A stretch of DNA of 48,221 nucleotides from Dorea sp. 5-2 (GCF_000403455.2 NZ_KE159716.1:162241-210461); one strand, 5' to 3'; numbered from the stretch's first letter, positions 40,649-48,221 are shown. A program made the numbers and translations. Notes: generated by a model not told the origin, from the sequence alone.

Positions 40649-41725
40649 ATGGATAAACGAAAGCATATGGGAAAAGATAAAGTAGGAGTGATTTTTCCGG
40701 TTGCTCCGAAACTTTCTGAAATGGGTGATAGTTATTTGCAATTTATAGAAGAAATCAAGAAAGAGATTCAGAAGCAGAGAATATCTGTTGTAATGAACGC
40801 CAATGCAGGTATGATTTGTCTTTATTGGAATATTGGCAGGGCTATTTTAGAAAAACAAGAGGAAGAAGGATGGGGTACAAAGGTCATTGATCGAATGTCA
40901 AAGGATTTGAAAACAGCTTTTCCAGAAATGTCCGGCTTTTCTTCCCGTAATATTAAGTATATGCGTAAACTTGCCCAGTGTTGGGTAGATTATGAAATTG
41001 TGCAACGGGTCGTTGCACAAATACCATGGCGGACAAATATTACTTTGATGGATAAATTAAAAACACAGGAAGAACGCATATGGTATGCTGGTAAAACAAT
41101 AGAAAATGGTTGGAGTAAAACGATACTTGAGTTACAGATACAAAGTAAACTAATGGAACGTACTGGAAAAACAGTCAATAATTTTCCGGTCGCACTGCCA
41201 CCGCTTGATTCTGATATGGCGAATCAGGTATTTAAAGATCCTTATTTGTTTGACTTTTTGGGAACCGATATGCCAAGACGTGAGGTGGAAATAGAACGGA
41301 AACTAACAGAACATATTCAAAGTTTTCTATTAGAATTAGGACAAGGATTTGCATTTGTTGGGCGACAGGTTCATTTAGAGGTTGGGGAGCAGGATTTTTA
41401 TATTGATCTTTTGTTTTATCATTTAAAATTACGTTGTTATGTCGTGATAGAGTTGAAAGCCTGTGATTTTGAGCCGGGATTTATCAGTCAGTTAAATATG
41501 TATCAGAATATAGTAAATGATATTTTGTGCCATCCTGATGATAAACCTACAATCGGACTTTTGTTGGTTAAGGGTAAGAATAAAACTGTAGTGGAATATT
41601 CTTTGTCTGGTTATCAGAACCCGATTGGTGTTGCAGATTGGCAGAATCAGCTCACACAGTCTTTGCCAGAGGAGTTCCAGAGCAGTTTGCCTTCTATTGA
41701 AGAAATAGAAAAAGAATTAGAATAA
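40649..41725 (+). CDS. DUF1016 (YhcG-type) PD-(D/E)XK nuclease
   Basis: A 358-residue protein. The N-terminal DUF1016 part has MICLYWNIGRAILEKQEEEGWG, MSKDLKTAFPEMSGFSSRNI and VAQIPWRTN. The C-terminal PD-(D/E)XK nuclease domain has YIDLLFYHLKLRCYVVIELKA, with D and E-x-K visible, then QLNMYQNIVND. These proteins are common next to restriction and abortive-infection genes and are predicted nucleases. The gene is in the same direction as AIPR, with a ribosome site AAGGAGAG. It contains a palindrome, GTGCAACG-GGT-CGTTGCAC, at 41000-41018, which is nearly repeated just after the gene. Confidence 0.87.
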   Translation: MDKRKHMGKDKVGVIFPVAPKLSEMGDSYLQFIEEIKKEIQKQRISVVMNANAGMICLYWNIGRAILEKQEEEGWGTKVIDRMSKDLKTAFPEMSGFSSRNIKYMRKLAQCWVDYEIVQRVVAQIPWRTNITLMDKLKTQEERIWYAGKTIENGWSKTILELQIQSKLMERTGKTVNNFPVALPPLDSDMANQVFKDPYLFDFLGTDMPRREVEIERKLTEHIQSFLLELGQGFAFVGRQVHLEVGEQDFYIDLLFYHLKLRCYVVIELKACDFEPGFISQLNMYQNIVNDILCHPDDKPTIGLLLVKGKNKTVVEYSLSGYQNPIGVADWQNQLTQSLPEEFQSSLPSIEEIEKELE

Positions 41726-41745
41726 TATCAAAATTAACAGCAAAA

Positions 41746-41763
41746 GTGCAACGACCGTTGCAC
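41746..41763. repeat. palindrome repeated inside and after the DUF1016 gene
   Basis: GTGCAACG (41746-41753) and CGTTGCAC (41756-41763) are separated by 2 bases. The same arms, separated by 3 bases, are at 41000-41018 within the nuclease gene, and both copies are followed by AAATA. It may be an operator-like site or a remnant of a second DUF1016 copy. Confidence 0.5.
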
Positions 41764-41779
41764 AAATAGGATAATAGCT

Positions 41780-42178
41780 ATGATGAGTGGTCAGCGGCTT
41801 AAATCAATTCGGTTTAAGCTGCCGATTATTGAAAATGATTTAAGTATAGGTTTGGACAATGGTGAACATGTCGAAAGTATCGTGTTGCTTTCAAAACTTC
41901 ATACAAAACAGAATATAGAAGTGGAATTGGAAATGAGTGAGATGGACTTGACTGCGGCGGAGAGTAAAGCCACTTATGAAGAAATCAAGGATTATGTGTT
42001 GGGGCATACGAGATTGAAAGTCAGCAGTTTGTATATCGCACAAGTAAAAGAGAAATGTGGGATTATCGAGAGGGTGAACTATAATCTGCCAAAATCGGAA
42101 AATTCCAGACAGTCGAAATGTCCGCCAGAGAAAGAAAAGGCGATAAGGGATGCGTTGGAATATTTTCGGATGATTTGA
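41780..42178 (+). CDS. stand-alone RlmD-tail domain protein (duplicate of rlmD 3' end)
   Basis: A 132-residue frame. Residues from about 29 are nearly the same as the RlmD tail (VESIVLLSKLHTKQNIEVEL, DLTAAESKATYEEIKDYV, CPPEKEKAIRDALEYF). The first 28 residues have no match to the methyltransferase, so the catalytic domain is absent. It may be the original tail of rlmD left behind when an element brought a new one, or a free-living domain; its function is unknown. Many differences from copy 1 are silent, so it stayed under protein-level selection for some time. Confidence 0.7.
   Translation: MMSGQRLKSIRFKLPIIENDLSIGLDNGEHVESIVLLSKLHTKQNIEVELEMSEMDLTAAESKATYEEIKDYVLGHTRLKVSSLYIAQVKEKCGIIERVNYNLPKSENSRQSKCPPEKEKAIRDALEYFRMI
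41866..42178 (+). repeat. direct repeat copy 2
   Basis: Partner of the repeat at 38603-38915, spaced 3263 bases apart, on the same strand and close in length. Together they bracket the AIPR and DUF1016 genes. Confidence 0.85.
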
Positions 42179-42291
42179 TGGTAGATTAGGAATGGTGGGG
42201 GTTTTTCTTTGATTTATACCTTTGAGTGTTACCGCCAGTTTCTTAGTAAGGAAACTATAAAAGGACGGTGGCTTTATAAAAGAAAAATTAT
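42179..42291 (+). promoter_or_regulatory. gap with a nested hairpin
   Basis: AGTTTC (42238-42243) pairs with GAAACT (42252-42257), flanked by ACCG (about 42230) and CGGT (about 42268). No T-tract follows. No good ribosome site is seen before the next frame, so the hairpin may matter for its expression. Confidence 0.35.
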
Positions 42292-43872
42292 TTGCGTGAT
42301 ATGAGTTGGCATTTGTGCTACTGGGTGGAGAAAAACTTAATTTTGAATAAATTTGTAAAGGAGTGGGTCAATACGAAAGAACATTATAAATATAATCAAT
42401 ATACGAAGCAAAATGTAAGACATTCGGCACTATTTAAAGCGGTAGAGATTTTAACTTCTAAAAGAGGGCAGTCATGTTGTGTTGAAAGAAATTATGTGCG
42501 TAGATTATATGATTATTTTACTTTATCAGAAGACATAAGCCAGAATAAAGCAGAGGCGCAAAAAATTAATGTTTCGTATATAACAAATTGGGAAAAATTA
42601 CATGATTCTTTTGTGGAAACAAAAAGACCAGAAGACTTAATGGTTTGTTTTTTGAGTGGCCCAGAGCCAGACAATGATTTTCAGGAACTGATTAATCTTG
42701 GTATACTTCCTCAAAATATTTGGGGATTTGAGTCAAATAATCAAGTATATAAAAAAGCAATTGCAACTTATGAGCAAGGGGAATATCCACAACCAAGAAT
42801 CTTAAAACAGAATATAGAAACTTTTTTTCAACAGACCCCAAAAAAATTTGATATTATATACATAGATGCTTGCGGAAGTATCCCATCCACACAACATGCA
42901 TTGAGGTGTGTGTCAACAATATGTCAAAATCACCGTTTGAATTCTCCGGGAGTTATAATAACAAATTTTGCTATGCCAGATATTATGAAGGAATCTGTAG
43001 ATGATTATTATGAGATAGTATCTCACTACTTATTTTTTAAGAAGTATCCATCATTAGAAGTAAAAATAGATGAAAATGGGATAAGTAATCTGGAATATCA
43101 TGAAGTTTTAGAGGAAGTAACCGAGAATTTTGAATTATATTATGGCGAATTTTTATCTGCAATATTGCGCGATATACCAGCAGTTATTATACCATTACAA
43201 AGGATTGCACAAAACCCATACTTAAATCAATTATTTGACTTAACAGATATAAATAAAGATGATGAGGAGTTTATGAATATATCGAATGGGAATTCTGTGG
43301 CTAAGTATTTCTTTACTGCAAGAAAGCTATTACAGTGTGGTTTATTAGGAGAGAAGAGCCAATGCTTTTTGGGAGAGATTGGAAGCTATGAGTTATTACT
43401 AAAGGGATTAAAAATAATTGTTTTGCTGAGAAATGGAAAAATTAAATTAAAGGAAGATGTACAAAATATAAAAGAATATTTTGATTCAGATAGAAATTTA
43501 TACCAATTTCTTGATAAACCTCATAGTAATTTGTTTTTTGATATTGTTCTTAATCAGTTATCATATCCAATGCATAATAACATTTTACACAACAAACGAT
43601 TTCAATATATTGCAAAGACGAATTGTATGTTTACAGATGTTACGGTATATGATGAATGCAGATATATTTATGAATGGTTACCAGGATTTCATCAAATTGT
43701 ATCATCTTTTGAAAATATGTCATGGCAGTATGTTTTTCGTTTTGCATTAGACGGACTGGTAAAAATGAGACAAAATTATAATAATGAATTTTTTTTTCAA
43801 GGATCTATTGTTTCAAATACTGTAGAACAGTTTTCAAGTAAAAAGTTGCAGGATAGAGTAAAAGTGACTTAA
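42292..43872 (+). CDS. methyltransferase-like protein of unknown function
   Basis: About 523-526 residues, AT-rich. The middle resembles a class I SAM-dependent fold: MVCFLSGPEPDNDFQELI (glycine-loop-like), NIWGFESNN (acidic residue after strand 2) and FDIIYIDACGSIPSTQHAL (motif IV-like), then GVIITNFAMPD. The rest is not recognised. The start is unclear: TTG at 42292 or ATG at 42301 lack a strong ribosome site, so the N-terminus may be truncated. The DUF262 gene begins 33 bases after its stop with a strong AGGAGG, so the two probably form one operon, likely a defence pair. Confidence 0.65.
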   Translation: MRDMSWHLCYWVEKNLILNKFVKEWVNTKEHYKYNQYTKQNVRHSALFKAVEILTSKRGQSCCVERNYVRRLYDYFTLSEDISQNKAEAQKINVSYITNWEKLHDSFVETKRPEDLMVCFLSGPEPDNDFQELINLGILPQNIWGFESNNQVYKKAIATYEQGEYPQPRILKQNIETFFQQTPKKFDIIYIDACGSIPSTQHALRCVSTICQNHRLNSPGVIITNFAMPDIMKESVDDYYEIVSHYLFFKKYPSLEVKIDENGISNLEYHEVLEEVTENFELYYGEFLSAILRDIPAVIIPLQRIAQNPYLNQLFDLTDINKDDEEFMNISNGNSVAKYFFTARKLLQCGLLGEKSQCFLGEIGSYELLLKGLKIIVLLRNGKIKLKEDVQNIKEYFDSDRNLYQFLDKPHSNLFFDIVLNQLSYPMHNNILHNKRFQYIAKTNCMFTDVTVYDECRYIYEWLPGFHQIVSSFENMSWQYVFRFALDGLVKMRQNYNNEFFFQGSIVSNTVEQFSSKKLQDRVKVT

Positions 43873-43995
43873 TATTTAAATTGAGACTAAGGAGGAAATT
43901 TACAATGTCGAATATACAGTTAGATTATTCAGATATAATGGATATTTTTAAAGAGAAACTAAAAATACTGGACAGTAAAAAGTTCTAACAAAAAA

Positions 43996-44072
43996 ATAAC
44001 TCTTTCATGCAAATTTATGGTATCTTTAAGTTGCTAAACTCACGAAAGATACAAACCACCTGAAAGAGTTAT
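43996..44072 (+). promoter_or_regulatory. hairpin shielding the transposase start
   Basis: ATAACTCTTTCA (43996-44007) pairs with TGAAAGAGTTAT (44061-44072), and inside it GTATCTTT (44020-44027) pairs with AAAGATAC (44045-44052). The outer 3' arm ends 7 bases before the ATG and covers the likely ribosome site. IS10 and IS50 use comparable structures to block translation from read-through transcripts. Confidence 0.65.
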
Positions 44073-44079
44073 CTTGTAT

Positions 44080-45552
44080 ATGAGTTTACCATACTTTTCG
44101 GTGGTTGACCATATGCCTATGTTAGATTTTATGAATAAAATTTTATCCTGCTTTGAATCTTGTTTCTCACGAAAGGCGGCATTTCGCTGGTTTGTGATTA
44201 TTACTGTGGGGCTAATGCTCCGTTCAGATAAACTTGGCGTCACATCTGTGATCCGCGATCTTGCCCTAAAGCCAGATTGTTATCTTTCTATGCTTCATTT
44301 CTTCCGTGCTTCTTCCTGGTCTCTAGAAGGAATACGGCAGTGTTGGTTTCAGACAGTCTTCCGTTTCCTTCCTTTATGCCAGGAAGATGGCTTCCATATC
44401 CTGGTGGGTGATGGGGTAAAGCAGTCAAAAGAAGGACGGCGCATTCCAGGAGTGAAAAAGCTTTGTCAGGAATCGGAAAACTCTGCAAAGCCCCAGTTTA
44501 TCCATGGCCATATGTTCGGTGGACTGGGGATTCTTGCCGGATCCATTCATAGCCTGACCTGCATTCCACTGAGCATCCGGCTCCATGATGGTCTGCAAGA
44601 ACTGCGCAATTGGGATTCCCCCTGTATTTCCAACGCCTCCCACGTGATACAGATGATAGAAGATGCTTATGAGGCAGCAAAGGTCTTTGGAGACTCTCTG
44701 CTCCTGCTTGACCGGTATTTTCTTTCCGTGCCGGCTCTTACAAGACTTCGGGAACTTACCAAGGAAGGATCTGTCCACATGGAGATCGTAACAAAAGCAA
44801 AACGTAACTGCATTGCTTATGAAAAACCCAGCGCCCGAAAACCTGGAAGGGGAAGGCCCGCAAAGAAAGGGAATGCCGTCCATCTGAAGGAAGTCTTCCA
44901 TTCCCATAAGGAGAAGTTCCTTCAGACAGAGCTGGAACTTTATGGGAAGAAAGAAAAGATTCGCTATTACAGCATCGACCTGCTTTGGGGGCAGAAGCTG
45001 TATCAGGAACTGCGTTTTGTTCTGGTGGAATATAATGGGGTACAGAGCATTCTGGCTGGAACCAGCCTTTCCATAGAGCCCTTGTCCATGATTCGCTTAT
45101 ATAGCTATCGGTTCCGGATCGAATGTACTTTTCGGGAACTGAAGCAACAGCTGGGAGGCTTCTGTTACCATTTCTGGTCAAAGCATATGCCCAAGATTGA
45201 TTATTATCGTAAAAAGACAGAACCAACTCCTCTTGAGCAAGTGACCGACAACTATTCGCGTAAAAAGATCATGGAAGCAATCCGTGCAATTGAAATGCAT
45301 ATGGCATTGTCATGTATTGCAATGGGGACAATTCAGGCCCTGGCAATCCAAGCAGAAGGAAAGCTTCGTTCCGAACAAATCCGCTACCAACGTACTCCGT
45401 CAAAAGGGAAGATATCGGAAGGTGCCATGATGTGTTATCTACGGAAATATATTTTTCATTTTATGGGTCAAAGTCCCGAATTACGCATAACACAATTAAT
45501 TCAGGAAATGCAGGAAATGTCAGTAATTGATAAGGATTTACTGGCTTCTTAA
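44080..45552 (+). CDS. IS4-family DDE transposase
   Basis: About 490 residues. The DDE triad is likely D in LVGDGVKQSKEGRR, D in LLLLDRYFLSVP and E in YSYRFRIECTFRELKQQLGG. The last block fits the IS4 signature Y-x2-R-x3-E-x6-K exactly. It performs cut-and-paste transposition at the inverted repeats. The frame is intact, so the enzyme is probably active. ATG at 44080 is preferred to an earlier TTG at 44074. It differs in sequence from the Tn5-like fragment at 176-460. Confidence 0.9.
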   Translation: MSLPYFSVVDHMPMLDFMNKILSCFESCFSRKAAFRWFVIITVGLMLRSDKLGVTSVIRDLALKPDCYLSMLHFFRASSWSLEGIRQCWFQTVFRFLPLCQEDGFHILVGDGVKQSKEGRRIPGVKKLCQESENSAKPQFIHGHMFGGLGILAGSIHSLTCIPLSIRLHDGLQELRNWDSPCISNASHVIQMIEDAYEAAKVFGDSLLLLDRYFLSVPALTRLRELTKEGSVHMEIVTKAKRNCIAYEKPSARKPGRGRPAKKGNAVHLKEVFHSHKEKFLQTELELYGKKEKIRYYSIDLLWGQKLYQELRFVLVEYNGVQSILAGTSLSIEPLSMIRLYSYRFRIECTFRELKQQLGGFCYHFWSKHMPKIDYYRKKTEPTPLEQVTDNYSRKKIMEAIRAIEMHMALSCIAMGTIQALAIQAEGKLRSEQIRYQRTPSKGKISEGAMMCYLRKYIFHFMGQSPELRITQLIQEMQEMSVIDKDLLAS

Positions 45553-46590
45553 GCATATAAACTTTTTACTGTCCAGTAAAAATAGATAATATAGTAAAAA
45601 AAGTTTCGTCTATTTTTCTGAATCAAAGATATGCAGGAAAAATAAATTATAAGCCGTATTTTCAGAGGAATTATGTTTGGGATGAGGAGAAAGCTACATA
45701 TTTTATAGAGAGTATTTTGCTGGGAACGGAAATTCCGCCGCTTGTCTTATTTCAAACTAAAGATAAGAATGAGGTGATTGATGGAAGACAGCGATATGAA
45801 ACTATAAAACGTTTTTTGGAGGATAAACTTGTTTTAAAAGACAAAGGATTACATAGTTTAAAGGTTCTTGCTGGAAAAAGATACAGTCAATTAGATTCAG
45901 ACACAAAAGAATTATTTGAAGATACTAGAATTCGTATTTTGCAATTTAACGTAGTTGATGAACCTAAATTGGATGAAGAAAAAGAAGAAAAAATAAAAAA
46001 AGAAATATTTAGACGATATAATTCAGGAATTACACCATTACAAAAATATGATATTGATAGAGCTGCTTATATTAATGATAAGTTGTCGAACTTATTATAT
46101 AGTAAAATATATAATAATACTGGACTTTATAATTTTTTGTGTGAAATTATTCTTCCCAGAAGCAAGAAAAAAGCAAGTAAACGGGATAAAGTAAATATTA
46201 TAGTTTCGTTAATAAGAAATTTAGTAACACTTCCCTTTGTTCCTATATTTAGTTATTCGAAAGGGAGTTCAAAAGCTGATATAATATGTAAATACTATTA
46301 TTTTATATTAGAAAATAAAAGCGCAGAAGAGATAATGGAAGAATTTGAGACTGTTATTAATTGTATATCGAAATTCAATTCTGTATGTAAAGAACGAAAC
46401 AATTATCTATATGATAGCAAATTATTTTATGAGGTGCTTTATTGGGCTATAAGTATTGTATTACAAAATGGAGGAGAAATTGAAGACAATAAAATTGAAC
46501 TGGTTTTTGATTATATAAGTAATGCCAGTGGAAATCATAAATTATGGGATAATTCATTAGAAAAGTATCAGATTCAGAGCAGAAAGAAAA

Positions 46591-46620
46591 AGAGCAGTTC
46601 TGAAAAAATCGAACTGCTCT
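46591..46620 (+). terminator. hairpin overlapping the DUF262 stop codon
   Basis: AGAGCAGTTC (46591-46600) pairs exactly with GAACTGCTCT (46611-46620), and the TGA stop begins at 46620. The T-tract after it is weak (TTCTTTTCG from 46629). Probably the end of the defence operon. Confidence 0.55.
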
Positions 46621-46622
46621 GA

Positions 46623-46846
46623 ATGTGATTCTTTTCGATTGTACCAATTCGCGGACATTTTGCCGAGAAACGTATGGGGATAGTATCCTTCCCTTTTAGT
46701 GAAAACGCTGAAGTCCTGCTTGGAAATTGGACATATGAAAAACTTTTTTAGGCTGATTGCTTAAACGAATCCAATAAAAGGGGATGCTTCGCAGACCTTC
46801 TTGCGGAGGTCTTTGAAAAACGATATTCAGTAGCAGTGGCTCTTTA
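46623..46846. other. non-coding end region of the IS91-type element
   Basis: About 220 bases between the DUF262 stop and the transposase stop. AGACCT (46794-46799) pairs with AGGTCT (46808-46813) in a short hairpin, as is common near the ends of HUH elements. The exact element boundary cannot be seen. No gene was recognised. Confidence 0.4.
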
Positions 46847-48001
46847 TCAGGAAGTGCCATATGTCCTTCCGATGTGTTGCATACTGCAGCATCCACATTC
46901 CGGGCAGATATGGATATCTAAGTTCCAGACTGTTTTCAGAAGTTCTGCCATGGACAGATGGATATATTTCGCTTTGAAACGCTGGCACCCCTGGAGCTTA
47001 AAGATCAGTTTTAGGTTTCTGGCCTTATACCGGTTATTTAGAAAGCCATAGTACCGAATTTTCTGAAAACCGGATGGCAGCACATGCATCAGGTAGCGCC
47101 GGATGAATTCTGTATGGTCCAGGGTGATCTGGCGCTTTGGTTCACCGGATATCTTCCCTCTGGCGGAAAAAGTGACCGTATCATCGGAAACGGAAAGGAT
47201 CCGGCTGTTAGAAATAGCAATCTTGTGGGTATAACGCCCGAGGTATTCAATGGCATTGCCAAAACCGTTAAAGGTCTCTTTGATGTAGGGGCACCAGTCC
47301 ATTCCATAAAGGCTGTTTTTCCATTCTTTCCAGTGATAGGAATTACGCAGCTTTTCACAGGAAGAAGAAAATGTAAGTACGCCGTTTTCGTAAAGAGAGG
47401 AAAGGCAGGCCATATATTTTCCTTTAAATTTGTCCCTCAGTACTTCTGTGCGGATAAAAAAGCTTTTGGAAGATTTTCGGATCTTCCCGTCTTTCGTAAG
47501 CCCGCCGCCGGAGACGATGCAGTGCATGTGCACATGGTAACCCAGCTCCTGGTTCCATGTGTGGAGCACCTGGATGATACCGGGTGTTGCCCCAAGCCAC
47601 TTCTTATCGGCAGATAATTCCAGAAGTGTTTCAGCGCAGCATCTGTGCAGCAGCCCATACAAAAGCTTTTGATTGCAGTAAAGAAGAGGGTTTAATTGAT
47701 GGGGAAGCGTAAAGACGACATGAAAGTAAGGGGTATCAATGACCTCGGCCTTTCGCTTATCCACCCAGATTTCTTTCAGGACAGCCTGGCAGTTGGGGCA
47801 GTTACGGTTGCGGCAGGAGTTGTTATGTATTTCCACGTGTCCGCAATCCGTACACTGGCTTAAGTTTATGCCAAGCTTGCCGGATTTACAGTTTAAGATG
47901 GCATGTGCAGCTTTCTGTTGTACATTGGTCTGGTGATCGCTTTGGGCAGAATAGCTATCATAGGATTGTTCGAATATCTGCCGGATTTTGTAACTACTCA
48001 T
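46847..48001 (-). CDS. IS91-family HUH transposase
   Basis: A 384-residue transposase. The N-terminal zinc-binding domain has CTDCGHVEIHNNSCRNRNCP with further Cys. The HUH metal motif is HVHMHCIVSGGG, and the two catalytic tyrosines fit YLGRY in NAIEYLGRYTHKIAIS (Y-x3-Y). IS91 elements move by rolling-circle, one-ended transposition through single-strand nicking. I chose the ATG at 48001, which overlaps the recombinase stop in ATGAGTAG and implies coupled translation. The C-terminal end ICPECGCCSMQHI may be a second zinc site. Confidence 0.9.
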   Translation of the reverse strand: MSSYKIRQIFEQSYDSYSAQSDHQTNVQQKAAHAILNCKSGKLGINLSQCTDCGHVEIHNNSCRNRNCPNCQAVLKEIWVDKRKAEVIDTPYFHVVFTLPHQLNPLLYCNQKLLYGLLHRCCAETLLELSADKKWLGATPGIIQVLHTWNQELGYHVHMHCIVSGGGLTKDGKIRKSSKSFFIRTEVLRDKFKGKYMACLSSLYENGVLTFSSSCEKLRNSYHWKEWKNSLYGMDWCPYIKETFNGFGNAIEYLGRYTHKIAISNSRILSVSDDTVTFSARGKISGEPKRQITLDHTEFIRRYLMHVLPSGFQKIRYYGFLNNRYKARNLKLIFKLQGCQRFKAKYIHLSMAELLKTVWNLDIHICPECGCCSMQHIGRTYGTS

Positions 48002-48221
48002 GGGAAACACCAGCCATACGGTCAAGAGGGCTGACAGCCTGCCGGATGGAATTGCCGGAAAGATGGACGTAGATCGTGGTGGACAGCAGGGATTTATGCC
48101 CCATAAGAGCTTTTATGGTAAGCAGATCCGTACCGTTTTCATACAGGTGTGTACCGAAAGCATGGCGGAAAGAATGACAGGTAAGCCTGCGTTCCCATCC
48201 AAGCCTGTCCTCGTGGGCATG
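47994..48221 (-). CDS. tyrosine recombinase (phage-integrase family), partial
   Basis: The last 75 residues of a tyrosine recombinase, cut by the window edge. It shows the C-terminal catalytic box: CHSFRHAFGTHLYENG (H-x2-R), LMGHKSLLSTTIYVHL (the second H and the nucleophilic Tyr). Such recombinases are often encoded just before IS91-like transposases. Its stop overlaps the transposase start by 8 bases. The N-terminal part, including the first Arg, lies outside the window. Confidence 0.85.
   Translation of the reverse strand, partial: HAHEDRLGWERRLTCHSFRHAFGTHLYENGTDLLTIKALMGHKSLLSTTIYVHLSGNSIRQAVSPLDRMAGVSHE

Larger units (their letters stand above)
43960..45584. mobile_element. IS4-family insertion sequence with 8-bp target duplication
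   Basis: The element spans 43968-45576 (1609 bases). Terminal inverted repeats are CTGGACAGTAAAAAGTT (43968-43984) and its exact complement AACTTTTTACTGTCCAG (45560-45576). Both sides are flanked by TAAAAATA (43960-43967 and 45577-45584). It carries one transposase gene. Identical target copies and exact frame restoration suggest a recent insertion. Confidence 0.92.
43905..46622 (+). pseudogene. DUF262-family protein gene split by an insertion sequence
   Basis: The first 21 codons (43905-43967) and the remainder (45585-46622) rejoin in frame if the IS and one 8-base target copy are removed, giving 366 residues. The joined protein has the DUF262 hallmarks: KPYFQRNYVWDEEKATYFIE, SILLGTEIPPLVLF and VIDGRQRYETIKRFL. 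DUF262 domains occur in GmrSD-type restriction and other defence proteins, where the DGQR-like motif is linked to nucleotide hydrolysis or nicking. In this strain the product is cut to 27 residues. Ribosome site GGAGG (43891-43895) is well spaced. Confidence 0.85.

Noticed and set aside
47084..47617. 177-codon plus-strand frame opposite the IS91 transposase
   Set aside because: The minus frame contains the zinc, HUH and YxxxY motifs; the plus frame is its shadow.
1..48221. CRISPR array, rRNA genes, replication origin
   Set aside because: No regularly spaced short repeats, no rRNA sequence and no DnaA-box cluster were seen on reading either strand.

Overview
The window looks like a chromosomal segment from a low-to-mid GC, Gram-positive anaerobe, most likely a gut Clostridia of the Lachnospiraceae type. 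This rests on near-consensus TTGACA/TATAAT promoters, strong AGGAGG ribosome sites, MutS2, YhaM and RlmD genes, an OmpR-type two-component pair, Tn916-like conjugation debris and a two-ATPase sugar ABC transporter. The genus is inference; no rRNA or other taxonomic marker is present, and no tRNA gene was recognised.

Layout. (1) 1-2950 is a mobile-element graveyard: a Tn5/IS4-type transposase fragment, an intact Phd/ParE-type toxin-antitoxin pair, an FtsK/TcpA-type conjugation ATPase pseudogene with an in-frame TAG, an alcohol-dehydrogenase scrap and a decayed RelB/YoeB pair. (2) 3094-22915 is a large polyol/ketose catabolic locus. It contains a DeoR regulator, a class II aldolase, an FGGY kinase, a GatD-like dehydrogenase, an RpiB/LacAB-type isomerase and a YesL membrane protein. 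These are followed by a sugar ABC importer (binding protein, two permeases, two different ATPases), an erythritol/L-threitol dehydrogenase-like enzyme and DhaK/DhaL kinase subunits. A second operon holds a SorC regulator, an FGGY kinase, a 2-hydroxyacid dehydrogenase, a class II aldolase and a HAD phosphatase. A coherent reading is uptake of a short polyol, oxidation to a ketose, phosphorylation, then isomerisation or aldol cleavage into central metabolism.

(3) 22953-29789 holds a SPOR-domain amidase, an ECF sigma factor fused through one membrane segment to a large predicted extracytoplasmic domain, and two unrecognised genes, one a large membrane protein. This is a candidate undescribed envelope-signalling cluster. 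(4) 29796-38915 is core genome: histidine kinase and response regulator, MutS2, an HtrA-like protein that seems to lack its catalytic His, YhaM exonuclease, a candidate structured RNA, and RlmD rRNA methyltransferase with a C-terminal tail.

(5) 38937-46622 is an AT-rich putative anti-phage island inserted at the 3' end of rlmD. It has an AIPR (abortive infection) protein, a DUF1016/PD-(D/E)XK nuclease, a second diverged copy of the RlmD tail, a methyltransferase-like protein and a DUF262 protein. The DUF262 gene is split by a 1.6-kb IS4-family element with a visible 8-bp target duplication; removing the element restores the frame exactly. (6) 46623-48221 is an IS91-type HUH transposase, translationally coupled to a tyrosine recombinase that runs off the window edge.
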